DNA of 64,000 nucleotides from Casuarina equisetifolia (Eukaryota > Streptophyta > Magnoliopsida > Fagales > Casuarinaceae): NCBI GenBank assembly GCA_028551475.1, contig CM052357.1:20061451-20125450 (forward strand), in the 5' to 3' direction. The translations under genes were made by a program, and so were the position numbers. The notes under the pieces are model-generated. The model saw nothing but the letters and a program-made list of their open reading frames with translations, was not told where the DNA came from and did not search any database. This document shows, one piece after another, positions 28,623 to 43,880 of this stretch. Within the stretch, counting starts at the first letter, position 1. Each line of letters starts with the position of its first letter.

Positions 28623-29296
28623 TGTTGGGTTGGTTCAGTCCATATTTGGGGACTTATTATTGGGTCCAATTAGGGTAATGTGGCCCTAAGGTTTAAAAGA
28701 AAAAATATAGGGTTTTTTCTTTAAGAGAAAAGGTGAGTGGCCGTAAAAAAAAAAAAAAAAGAGCAGAATTTCGCAGGAATTAGAGGCCCTATGCAGTAGT
28801 TGATCAAACGTCTGATCAAGGTCGATCCGTGGTCTGATTGAGCTGATTTTTTGTCAGCAGGTTTGGGATTGGGTGTTCTTCATTATGAATGGTTGGATCG
28901 TCATTTGGAGCTCTTGAAGTCAGCAGATTGTGGTCAAAAATCTGGGTGATATTTCTCCAACTTTTCTTGATTAAGTTGTTGTTTACAACTTGTTCTTCAC
29001 TATTTATTGGTGATTCTATTGTTGTTGAATTAATAAATCTTTGTCCTGTTGCTATTGTTAAGGACTTGATTGGGTTGTATCCTAACGATTGATATAGTGG
29101 AGATTTGGGTGGACTCCATGATCGGTCCCGTGGTTTTTTATCCTTCACATTGGAGGAGTTTTTCCACGTAGAAATTCTTTTGTGTTGATTGTGATTTGCT
29201 TATTTTACTTATGATTTGAATACATCATTGGTGTTTTTAGTATTTCCTCATAGGTTTAATCAAAGTGGGAAACTTTATACGTTGTTTTTCCCATCA
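28623..29296 (+). repeat. Right LTR of the copia element
   Basis: It begins TGTTGGG and ends CCCATCA, the canonical form. It matches the left LTR along its whole length with scattered transitions and a shorter A-run segment. Confidence 0.93.
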
Positions 29297-29301
29297 TTGC
29301 C
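29297..29301 (+). repeat. Target-site duplication, right copy (TTGCC)
   Basis: Exact repeat of 23811-23815. Host CRK4 exon-1 sequence resumes immediately after it. Confidence 0.9.
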
Positions 29302-29611
29302 TTCTTCTGATTGGGACAGCTCTGTTTGAGAAGAGACGTGGCGTTCTTAAGACAACCACAACAAACATCTGGCTTGATATCCCCTTGTCAGAGTTTTGGC
29401 CATTAGAGAAACTGTAGAAGCGATAGTCGATTTTTGTGTTGGAATAGAGACAGGGGAGGAGGCGATTCGGGTTCGCCTCATAGATACTGTTAACGGTGTA
29501 GTTGCCCTCCTTGTATAAACAAAAGCAATAGAGGAAGCTTGTCTGTGCGATTGCTTGAGCAGTCACCATGAAAATGGCACAGAGGAAGAAAGCCAATCTA
29601 AAGGAAGCCAT

Positions 29612-30080
29612 TGTTTTTGTGCTCCGTAAGCTGGTAAAGCTTTTGGCCTTGGAAGATTGAAATGGGGTTCTATACAACAAGCTGAACTAGCGGGTTGGTT
29701 CTAGATTTGGTGTTGGTGCCTTGAAGTCCATGATCTTGGAAGGTCTATAATTGATTTTGAGCATCAACTTTTCATAATTACCTTCTTTAGTTTAGTTTGG
29801 AGAATTACTTTCAGTTTTTTTTTCTTTTTCTTTTTAGGGACTGAGTCTTAATCATTGATATTAATATTGCAAATTGACTTAAATGTGAGTCCTGTAAGGA
29901 AATACAAGAGGAGCAGGATATGAAACCTAACCCTATGACTCATAAACCTAACAAGCAGGTACATTCTATCTGTAAATTATAATAGTAAAAGACCAGCACA
30001 AGCTCATAGTCTAGATGAAAACATAGTTACACTTAAGCATTACAAAACTGCAATAACAAAACAGAAATGTTCAAAGGAGC
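29612..30080. other. CRK4 upstream region
   Basis: Presumed former promoter of CRK4 (minus strand). It contains a pyrimidine-rich run near 29818-29838 and no gene that I can recognise. Confidence 0.45.
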
Positions 30081-30084
30081 CTAT

Positions 30085-30700
30085 AATGCTTTAGGCCTAA
30101 CTAATTTTTTCTTGGTAAGGAGACTAGAGTCGAAAAAACATGCAACCCCATTGTAGCATGCCCGATAGCTAATTCATCAGCCATGAAATTGGCTTCACGG
30201 GCATTCTTAACATCGCCTATTAGCATGATTAGATTTCTAAAAGATCTACTTCAAATAATTCCATCATGTATAATTGCGAAACTTCCTTATTCAGTCGAAT
30301 CTTCAAACTTAAATATTCTAATACGCCTGAGGGACTTCTCAAGCATTGAATAGTGATCTGGTAAGTAATACGCAGACCTTGATGGAGACAGAAGAGGTAC
30401 AGAACAAGCCAAGATGGCTCAACGGGACAAATTGCTATCTTCAGAGTCGAAAAAGCATTCTTAATTGTTCCTGTAGAGCTAAGCAAATTGAATAGTAGGT
30501 ATTTTCTGGTATTGCGGTATGAGGGTAATATATAAGAGGTATCAGATGTTGATCAGGCACCCACCTCTGAAACCAACTTCGGGCACACTCAAGGGTATGC
30601 AATGCATTGTTAATGGCAAGCGTCAAGATGTTCGTTGTGCAAAGCTGTCGCGACTCGCAGGTGTCAAAATTGCTTTGGTGTGGAAGGGTTCCAATACTTA
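30085..30700 (-). pseudogene. Unidentified degenerate coding remnant, possibly RNase H-like
   Basis: The minus strand shows linked frames of moderate length (about 30700 down to 30085). The last part, about 30085-30225, reads REANFMADELAIGHA, which recalls the end of RNase H-like domains (EAN-x-x-AD-x-LA) common in plant LINE-derived and RNase H-fold proteins. Upstream segments (for example ALHTLECARSWFQRW) are not recognised. It could be the tail of a retroelement or a dead host gene. No start, splice sites or second domain can be defended. Confidence 0.25.
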
Positions 30701-30759
30701 AATGAAATTCAACAATAAATTAAAAGCTTGAATATTTTTGAATTCTTCTACATTGAATA

Positions 30760-32000
30760 AACTGATGGATGGGGTGGGTGTACAGGGAACCATGAATAAC
30801 TAATGGCGAGAGGCATTATTGAGCAAGTGGATGACATCAAAGGCATGGCAGCAACGGGCCAGCTCGATAGCCTTCTCATAACTCCTTGTCCATTTAGATA
30901 TTTGTGTGTCCTTCAAAACACAAGATGACAAAATATTTATTGTATACGAGTTAAACAAAAAAAGAAGAAGATAATTTTATGAAAAAATAATTGATATAAT
31001 AATTTTGTTGGTAAAAAATAAGTAAAATTATATAAGGAAGAGTTTCTTTATTTAATAATAAAAAAATTTCTTAAGAAAATGCATTTTAAGTAAAATTTAG
31101 AGACTTCAAAATTTTTTTTTGTAATGTTAGGATATTTACCTTTACTTTTGTATTCTAATTTTTAATAATATAATTTACCATTTTACAGAAAAAAAGAAAA
31201 AGATGGTAAGACAAGAGTGGCTGCTGTTGCCGTTTAGGGGGAATTGTTGTTTTTTTCTTGTGAGATGTATAGAAAAAGAAAATTTATAGTTGGATGGTTT
31301 CACTTAAGCTAAGATATTTAAAACAAAAATTAGGTTTTGAAGGTGCAATTTTTGAAATATCCATCCAGATGGCTGAATCAAATTCAAACCTTTATTTCAT
31401 CTGCCTTTTTCGTTATTCTTTTCTTCGTAAAAGATCATCTTTTAAGACGTCACCTTGAAGATGGACGGCCTTGAATGGATGCCATTTTTACATGCCTTTT
31501 CTTTTAATGACTGGCCAGTTTGACCCTTCTAAAGCTAATGAAAACTTTGAAATCACTTTGGTTGATTCCAACGTGAGTGGATATTTCCAAGCTTGTAATG
31601 TGTGGTATAAATCTCTACGTTTAGAAAGCATTATGTCTAAGCTCTTCTTACACGGTCCATTTACTTAAGGCATTGATTAGATTGGATTTATGTTTGTATT
31701 CCTTTTAAGATTTGTCACAAATAATAATTTAACATTTTACCGTTGCGTTCAAATTTTATGGAAACAAAGAAAAAACCCGAGAAATATTGCAAACCCAACA
31801 CAAGCGTGTCATTTATTGAAAGAAATTCTATGGGCCCAAGAACCTCGACTAGATTTTTTTTCCTTGAGCCCCATTAGTTGGAATTTTTTTTTTGGTTAAA
31901 ATTAGTGTAGTATCAGTCTTATAATATTTAAATCTTGTTTGAGAATTCTTTTTATACAAAAACAAAATGCCATATTTTTAAGTCAAATTTTAGATAAAAT
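30760..32000. other. Intergenic DNA with a CRK-intron-like stretch
   Basis: The sequence at 30930-31200 resembles 46060-46330 (shared GGAA(G/A)AGTTTCTTTATTT and nearby blocks), which lies in the large intron of the CRK6 relic. A small adjoining minus-strand frame at about 30830-30915 (SYEKAIELARCCHAFDVIH) has a loose counterpart near 43400-43450 (DYEKALHLCRKA). Both may be remnants of one duplicated block. No functional gene is seen. Confidence 0.35.
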
Positions 32001-33187
32001 TACTACTCCTTTGGATAGATTTTGATAAGAACCTTCCTTTAAGACACTTGAGACCAAAATATTATGATGTTCTTCTCTTTTCTGCTCCTAATTCAACGAG
32101 GGTTTTTCTTTGAAAATGACATCTCGAGTGACAACTAGCTTCCCTTCTTCTACATTGAAGATTCTCTAAGCCCTCAATTTCAGACTATACCCAAGCATAA
32201 TTCTAACTTTTGACTTCTTCTCAAGCTTTTGTTTGACTTGAGTAGGAACATGAATGTAACAAAGAGCTCCAAAGACCTTCAGATGATCTACCTTTGGTTT
32301 GGTTCCCTTCTACAATTCATAAAGAGTTTTTCCATATCCAACGTCGGTTAGACTCCTGTCTTAAGGTAGATAGTAGTGAATATTGCTTCTGCCCAAAAGA
32401 CCTTAGGTACCTTCTTTTCTTCCAACATGCACAAGGCCATTTCCATAATCATTCTATTCTTTGTCTCTACTATGCCGTTTTGTTGAGGATTGTAGCTTTT
32501 GCACAGCTGCTTTTCAATCCTTCCTCTATACTTATTTTATTAAACTCAGCGGAGATGAATTTACCTCCTTGTTCAGATCTTAAGCACTTAATCTTCTTGC
32601 TGCCATCCTTCTCAACTTGGCTTTTGAAGATTCTGAATTACTGCAAGGGATTTGACCTCTCCTTGAGAAATTAGATCTAGTTCATCCGAGAAGCATCATT
32701 TATAAATAGAAGGAAAAATTTGTTCCCTTTATTGATGAGGAGTCTCATTCGTCCACATACGTCTGTGGTTCAAATGTAGAAGTTTAGTTTCAGTATTTCT
32801 AGAAGAAAAAAGGAAGGGCAATTTGTGGCTCTTTCCTTCTTGGTAGGCCTTACATACTTCACTCACAACCCTTATCTATGGCAGTCCTTCCACCATATCT
32901 TGATCGTGAAGCCTTTTTAGTCCTCCAAAACTGAGATGGCCATAGCGTCTATGCGACAACCAAGACTAATCTTCATAGGCCATCATTGCAGCATGCTAGG
33001 GAGAACTCCTAGTTCTTTCCACTTCTACAAGTACGATCTCTTTAGAAAAATCTACATTATCACATCTTGTGCACTTCTTGTTTCTAAAAACTAACACATA
33101 ACCATTCTCATCCATTTGTCTCACAGCAAGTAGGTTGAATATGAGTTCGAGAACTAACAATCGGTCCCTCACCAATTTTACTCCTTT

Positions 33188-33666
33188 AGGAGTTTGAACA
33201 GACAAAATGCCTCTACCCTTAACCTTAATAAGATGATCATTTCTTAATTCACCATCATCTTAACGGATCTATCTAGATAGCTAAAGAATCTCTCATCAAA
33301 AGTTATATGATTACTACAACCACTATCTAAATACCAAAGATTAGAATTACTATTTGTAGATAAGTTTTAGGAAACATAAAATAGGCTTGTGTTTGCTTCT
33401 TTCTCTTGATAGTTAGCTTAGGGTTCAGGAGTTTGAATAGACACAATGCCTTTACCCTTAACGTCAACAAGATGATTATTTCTTAATTCACTATCATCTT
33501 AACCAATCTATCTAGATTGCTAAAGAATCTCTCATCAAAAGTTATATAATTACTGTAACCACTATCTAAATACCAAAGATTAGAATTACTATTTGTAGAT
33601 AAGTTCCAAGAAACATAAAATAGGCTTGCCTTTGCTTCTTTCTCTTGATAGTTGGCTTGGTGGGGT
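33188..33666. repeat. 239-bp tandem duplication inside the copia relic
   Basis: The sequence from AGGAGTTTGAA at 33188 repeats from 33427 with few differences. Both copies cover the same protease-coding segment, so the duplication arose inside the dead element. The few differences suggest it is younger than most of the other decay. Confidence 0.85.
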
Positions 33667-34975
33667 TCTTTCAAGTGGTATTTTTTTTTCAATATGCCCA
33701 AACATAGAGCAATAGAACTACTCTTCCCTTTCTCTCATTTATGGATTACACTTTTGCTAACAGTTCTTCTCCAAGTGAGTGGTCTTTTTATAAATCTTAT
33801 ATGGGGGAACCGAACCTTAGAACCACTCTTCCCTTTCTCTCCTTTATGATTAGGAGAATCTATGACCGTCTAGCTCTAAAGGCTAACTCCACAATGATTT
33901 TATCATTCCTCCTACTGGTACAGTTCTCAATAGCCTCAAGGTATCCCATAAGTTAAGACAAGCATGGTTGCTTCAAAGTGGTGACAGTTGCTTCAAACTT
34001 TTTAGTTAGGTTGATTTGGAGTTTTTAATCACCCTTTTATCAGACAAGTCCTATCCTAATGACTTAATTTGATTCACAACAGCATCCACTCTAGTGTAGT
34101 ATTCAACTACCTATTTATCTTCTTCTCTTTCGATCATTTATAGTTCTTTAGTGCTTGAATTTGAACTTGACATGCCTTAGGAATTCCTAAGAATTTTTTC
34201 TTCCAAAAGACCCATGCTTGATGAGCTATAGTAGGATGGGAGATTCAGAAAATACATTCTCTACTAATGATAGTCGAAGCACGAACAGAGTCTTCAAATC
34301 ACATTCTTGATTTCTTTTCACCCTTTCCCATTTAGCAGGCGCAATTCCTCTTTGTTTTTTACTTCTGCTAGTCCTTTATTGACGATATTCGATACTCCCT
34401 ACATCCTTGATAGAACAAAAATAATAGTTGTCACCGTTGAAGATGGGCAATAGGAACTGAGTTGGGAAACTGTTACGCGCGTGTCAGAAGGGATGGGTAG
34501 AAAAAAAAAGGAGCTTTTGTTTCACTAACTCCTCTGTTAGTCGTAAGATTTCCTGCAAGGGCTATGACCCTAGCTTCAATAGAAATGTTAGGTGATGGGT
34601 TGCGTATATAAATGGGTAAGACGGTAAGAAAGGCATGGCCTTTTGGTTGGACTAAAGCTCTTTATATGGAGCTGACTGTGTAAAGAAAAGGATAACTTTG
34701 AAATCAATGAAAAAAGGTTGTTTTTCCTCGGAAAACAGAGGTCTTTCCGGCGTCCCTCTAACGATGCCAAAGGCTCCATTTTATCCAAATGATCTTAACC
34801 CAACCTAAATGAGCGAGAATCCGGTCCAAAGAGTCCCAGTTACGTGTTCTAACTTTTGTGCACGTAACAAACATTTGGCCAGATGAAGAAGATGAACTTG
34901 AAGACACAAAAGAAGAGGGGGTAGCCATGATGGTAATAGGTTAAGGATAGACTGCGCAGATTTAAGCCGAAACAC

Positions 34976-34988
34976 GGCTCTGATACCA
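34976..34988 (-). promoter_or_regulatory. Primer binding site of the antisense copia relic
   Basis: On the minus strand this reads TGGTATCAGAGCC, the standard tRNA-iMet site of plant copia elements. It orients the relic and places its 5' LTR at higher coordinates. Confidence 0.85.
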
Positions 34989-35459
34989 CTGTCCGAAATT
35001 AGAATCTCAAACAGCACACTACTGTAGAAAGACGGACTGGTTCGTATTTATATTTGCAAAGACTGCAACGAAGACACAGATAAACCAAACAATCATGTTT
35101 CTTTTAGGAAAGCAATACGACATAAATACAAAAAGGTTCTAGGGTAGCTCAAAAAAATGTACTTTATTCGACTACCTAGTTAAAACCAGAAATTAAACCC
35201 ACTAAAACGCGTTAACCAAGCTTAATCATCACAAATGTAGACTTCATACTGAGCGAAGTACATGGTGACTTTTCATAGCTTTTTGACAATTCAAAGTCCA
35301 TACTTCACCACCATTATAATGGCCTACAAATCATCTTTTCTTAGCTTAAACTCTGCCCCATGCACGAAAACACCTCTCTGTACTTGGTGGCTTGTATCAG
35401 CAAGTTAAGTGCCCTTCAAAATATCTTAGCTTGCCATCATCTTAATCTTACCAATCCTA

Positions 35460-40021
<4,562 letters not shown>

Positions 40022-40743
40022 TTGCTTGACAAATCTCCTTCCGAGAATTGTCTTATTTATTACTTTTCTAGTATGGTAAATTCTTATGCGGTGTGAATCT
40101 GCCTATTGGACTTCAGAAAATGAACGTGCGTTCCTGTTTTCATATTCTTGTCTTTAGAAACTCTTCCCCTTGTCAGGAATCTGCAACGCCGGCAAATTCT
40201 GGGTTAATTCCTTTAAGATTCTGACACTTGAGTGTGCTCCAAGGTCCAGGGTGGGAAATCCTTCTTAGCAAGTGCTTATATTCGAAAACACTAAAAGGAG
40301 CATCAATACTTGTTTCGTTTAAAAAGAAAAGACTATTGAAGTATCAATTTGAGTATTTTCTTTCTTAAAGGTAGTTTTGAAAACCGAACTGTTTGACCCT
40401 TGGTTTTCTATGTCCGAATTAGAAGAGGAACAATATAGAAAAGATTCCCGCCAAGTTTAACAATAGGGTAGCATGTCCTGGATTGTGCTGGATTGATGGG
40501 AGCAAAACCGTGGAAATTATCCTGTTTGCATTAGATTATTGTTTTGTTGTTCTTGATACCATGATACTTGTGTTCTTCTCCTCCAGCTTGATTCTTTCCT
40601 TATATCCCAGTCAACATCCAACAAATTGTCTTTTTGGTGTTTTTTCTTTTTTTCCTATCTTTTTATTATACAGATAATATAGGAAGGACAGAAATCAGCA
40701 TCTTTGTTTTTTCATTGGGAGGACGAGAAATATCAATCTTGTA
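40022..40743 (-). promoter_or_regulatory. CRK5 promoter region, duplicated at CRK7
   Basis: This stretch can be followed by eye in 62883-63515 upstream of CRK7 (for example CCAGTCAACA(T/G)CCAACAA and CATCTTTGTTTTTTCATTGGGAG). The minus strand has AATAAATAAG about 40 bases before the ATG as a possible TATA-like box. TTGACC (40393-40398) matches the WRKY-binding W-box core and is missing at the matching place in CRK7. CRKs are often WRKY-regulated, so this could separate the expression of the two genes, but that is inference. Confidence 0.5.
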
Positions 40744-41475
40744 TTAATTTCTGTTACGTTCCTCAAGGAACGTAATCGGATCTTGCACTGAGGTGGGCGG
40801 TTTTCGGCCATCATGTGCTGTTGGATCAAATGGGGACAAATTTCGGATATCTTGGATTAGATTGGAATTTACAGAAGGCATGATCCTTGAAAACCAGACG
40901 GCTCCATGGAAAAGGAAGAAGAGACAAAAAACATAAAAACATACAAGTTTAACTCCGTTCATCAATGTTTCTGCACGTTGTAATAAGTGGGATATTATAA
41001 AAGGACAACATTGACATAGGTTTGGGTCAAGCTGTGGCAGGCCCAATAAGACAATCTGGTTGTGGAATCGTCCCAGTAAGGCTATTAACAATTTCACAGA
41101 GACGTAACACGCATAGTATTAGAAACCGATCGTGGCCGTCGCGTTGATTGGGTGCCCTTTCGGGGCTCGATAGCTATAATTTCGGTTCAATAAATGGCCC
41201 CCGCACAAGTCTGGGCGTAGGGAAGCCAGGAGAGGGTCCTTGTAATCTGAGAGTAAACTTCCATTATTACATGCGTCTTTGCAGCAATATGTACCTGCAG
41301 GAGGTGTTGCTGGTGCCGGGATAATGGTTGAAGTGTTTAAGAATAAAGCTTGTCTGATGCTTATCCTTCTTACGATAAATATCGGTCTTGACCGGAGAGC
41401 CAAACAATGGAAAGGTTTTCTGCGACTGCTGATTAAACAAATCTTACAGAAAGTCAAGTAAGCTGAATTTGTCAA
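40744..41475 (-). pseudogene. Unidentified 243-codon frame with one stop
   Basis: On the minus strand a single frame runs from about 41475 to 40744 with only one internal stop (TAA, 41119-41121). It is less AT-rich than its surroundings. The first part has paired cysteines (GTYCCKDACNNGS, then PDLCGGHLL); the second has a hydrophobic run (LVCFYVFCLFFLFHGAVWF) that could span a membrane. No family is recognised. No CRK7 counterpart exists, because the CRK5/CRK7 duplication ends right beside it. It may be a recently stopped host gene, part of an unrecognised transposon, or chance. A palindromic ACGTTCC-TCA-AGGAACGT lies at the left end (40755-40772). Confidence 0.3.
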
Positions 41476-43880
41476 ACGTCAGTCTTGCTAAGGAAACAAG
41501 AATGGTGCCCACTATTGTAAGCTCGATCTTGTAATTGAATTTGGCAGCCGTTATCACATAACCCATTTCTCTTTCTTGATATTAATTCGAATTATCTATT
41601 TTACTTTTTTATATATTTATTTAATATCTAAGAAAACAAAATAAAACATTTATTCACTCTATTTTATTTATAATATGAAAGTTTACAAAAAATCACTATT
41701 CTAACTATTTATATTATGATGCGATAATTTATTAACCTTTTATCTTTACTCCAATTTAATTTTTTTAAATTTGTACTAAACATATGAAAATTGACTTCCA
41801 CTTTATTTACAAACATGTCAAAAACAAACATTTATTTGTTTACTTCATTTTCTAGGTGAATCAGGTTGTAGATAGTCCCACCAAAGGTTTATCATCCAAT
41901 AGATTCAGGCTTCTATAGAACAAACTTATAGTCCATTTTGACCCTGGGGTGGGGGGTGGGCGGCGCGGGATTTAAAGCCCACACATAGAGGCCCAAATGC
42001 AAAAACACTTTCAGTTGAAGCATCCACATCAACCTACCCCGTCGGTGCCACGTTAGCCTCACTTTCACAGGAGGCACGCCACATCAAACATCGTGCCATG
42101 TTTGCCCTTAGCATTGTATCTCTCATAGATCCAAGCCACTGACAATGCCTACCTGCCTCCGATCTGATAATGCAAAGCATCTGATCGAAGACTATTGGAA
42201 TCGTGAATCACCATTTCCTAAATCTCAAAAACATTCTACAAAAGTTTATGAGAGCAAAATCTTCCAAAAATCTAGGATCATTTGACCGAAATCGTTTCGA
42301 TTACGGTCTAAAAAATACATCCGAAAATCTCTCACCAAGAACACGAATATGTTCATATTTCTGTAATTATTCATATCATAATTTGTTTGTATAGCTTCCA
42401 TTCTGTGCAGTACAGATCTCACCTATAAATATAGGGCTCAATGTAATGGAGAAATCATCAAATTGAAATTACAGTTTCTTATTCTTGGGCTTTTTGGGGT
42501 TCTTTAGGTTTGTCCCAGTTTGATCCAGAAATTGTAGAATTTCTGGGTTTCTTTGATTATAATTCACACCAAATCTGTTAGAGAGTAAAGAGAACTAAAA
42601 ATCTGCCTCTTCCTGACGAGTTAATACCCGTCGAAATGTGGCAGCTTTTACTCAAAATATCAAGCCGTTGAGAGATAAGAAAAGACGGTGAGAGAGGGCT
42701 GCTTTTTCTGGTTTCCTTCTGCCGTTCTTGCATTCGTGAGTGAAAGACAAAGCAGGGTCTTCTTTTTGGCTTTTCCAGCTAGTCACGTGCAGAATAGGTG
42801 ACTCACTTAACGGTATGGTTTAGTTTTGAGATGTATGTATTTTAAACCAACACATTTTCAACCCAACAAATGAGGAAATAAAAATCTTATTCTTGTCAAT
42901 ACTTGGCAATTTATAATATTACTTGAAAAAATATTTTAAATAAAAATTCCTTGTATTAGCTTTTTTCTTTTTAATAAATGTTCTATATATAAATTATTTT
43001 GAATATTTTACTTTTTATGAAACATCAAAATAATGTAAAGAAATACACATATCGCTAACAAAATGCGATCCGTAGACAGAGAAGATTTTGAATTTGTGAT
43101 GACGAAGTTCTAACTTGTTATGACTTAACGGCATCAAGAAGCCCTTAAAACAAAATAGATATCCACACAGTGAAGTTTGATGTGTTCATGATGGGCAGAT
43201 GTAACAAAGCCGTCTAGTCATTATTCTTACTAATTCCATATTCCTTCCTGCCAAAATAAATTAAGAAGTTGTAATAGAAGATTGATGCCAATACAATGAC
43301 ATCTCATCAATTCTTAAAGTTGCGACGTTGCCCCTTAGTGCTCAAAGAAAGATGAATGCCTCGCCATTTATTGGAGTCAGCAAGCTAAGTAATTCCTAAA
43401 ACTGCTTTTCGGCATAGGTGAAGGGCCTTTTCATAATCAGGTCCCCAAACCAATGTGATTTTGTGTGCCCCCAAAGGACTTTCAAAGGCTAAGCTTCTCA
43501 AGTCTCGAAAGGGTAATCGTAGACTTTTTACCGTTTGACAGAGAAATAATCATTAAAAGCATAATGATTAATTTATTAATAATAATTTATACTAAAAATT
43601 TCTAAAAGGTGATGGAGTAGAAGGCGTGACAGGTAGATATCACTAGAAAGTAGAACTTTAGTTCATTTTGTCAGCTGCGAATTTATCAAAAATCCTGATT
43701 GTTTGACAGAAATTAAATTAAACAAAATTAGCATGAAGCCTCATATATCGTGAAAAACCATTTATCATTTCACATGATCAAGATGCAAAACAATAATTCT
43801 GAACTCTATTTTAGGAGTAGTATGGGCAAATGAGGCATGGAGCCCCTATCACAATTGGAATCTGAAGGAAGCTTGTGCAT
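41476..43880. other. Intergenic DNA, possible solo LTR near 42000-42560
   Basis: No gene is recognised. A GC-rich patch (41945-42130) is followed by CTATAAATATAGGG (42422-42435), which is TATA-box-like, and then a T-rich transcribed-looking stretch, as in plant LTRs. I could not find the paired end or a target duplication, so a solo LTR is only a suggestion. The rest (42600-43880) is AT-rich with nothing recognisable apart from the short remnant near 43400 noted for 30760-32000. Confidence 0.3.

Larger units (their letters stand above)
23816..29296 (+). mobile_element. Ty1/copia LTR retrotransposon (TNT1/Tork-like), complete but inactivated
   Basis: The element of 5481 bp has LTRs at 23816-24506 and 28623-29296, a tRNA-iMet-type primer site at 24510-24522 and a polypurine tract just before the right LTR. 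The internal order is gag, protease, integrase, reverse transcriptase, RNase H, which defines copia; the residues around the protease and integrase resemble the TNT1-94/Tork group. The LTRs differ at roughly 35-40 positions by hand count, almost all transitions, plus a small insertion next to the A-run. The insertion is therefore neither brand new nor ancient. It sits inside exon 1 of CRK4. Several stops and at least two frameshifts make it non-autonomous. Confidence 0.93.
21942..29611 (-). pseudogene. CRK4: CRK pseudogene split by a copia retrotransposon
   Basis: Exon 1 starts at the ATG at 29611 (MASFRLAFFLC, signal peptide) and runs into a DUF26 domain. A short deletion after NGQNSDK removes the residues before the GD, and the frame then continues in a shifted register as GDIKPDVC. 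The copia element interrupts it after SCPNQKK. On the far side (23750-23815) the host reads GWY and then jumps to PATPPTNKNS, the usual end of the ectodomain, so most of the second half had already been deleted. Later pieces: a membrane segment near 23390-23560; a juxtamembrane and glycine-loop exon near 22910-23040 with an in-frame TGA; an N-lobe (22640-22800) lacking the alpha-C region and carrying a stop; an APE exon with PKY for PEY (22280-22410); and a last exon with frame shifts, whose tail VSITELYPR ends at 21942. No HRD/DFG exon is found. Assigning all pieces to one gene rests on their order and strand. Confidence 0.8.
32000..35220 (-). mobile_element. Truncated Ty1/copia relic, antisense, with internal duplication
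   Basis: Read on the minus strand from right to left. An LTR (about 34990-35220, with a TATAAATA box near 35050) is followed by a tRNA-iMet primer site (reverse complement GGCTCTGATACCA at 34976-34988). Gag traces are IFNGDNYYF near 34440 and VVNQIKSLG near 34080. A protease segment with WYLDSG lies near 33560. An integrase has NPQQNGIVE near 32490, then VVTRDVIFKEK near 32130. Reverse transcriptase and RNase H are absent, and no second LTR was found, so the 3' half is lost. Stops and frameshifts are frequent. The protease segment is duplicated in tandem. The LTR lies within about 250 bp of the CRK5 stop codon. Confidence 0.8.

Noticed and set aside
42000-42560. Solo LTR
   Set aside because: There is a TATA-like box but no identifiable ends, paired copy or target duplication; listed only as a possibility in the spacer entry.
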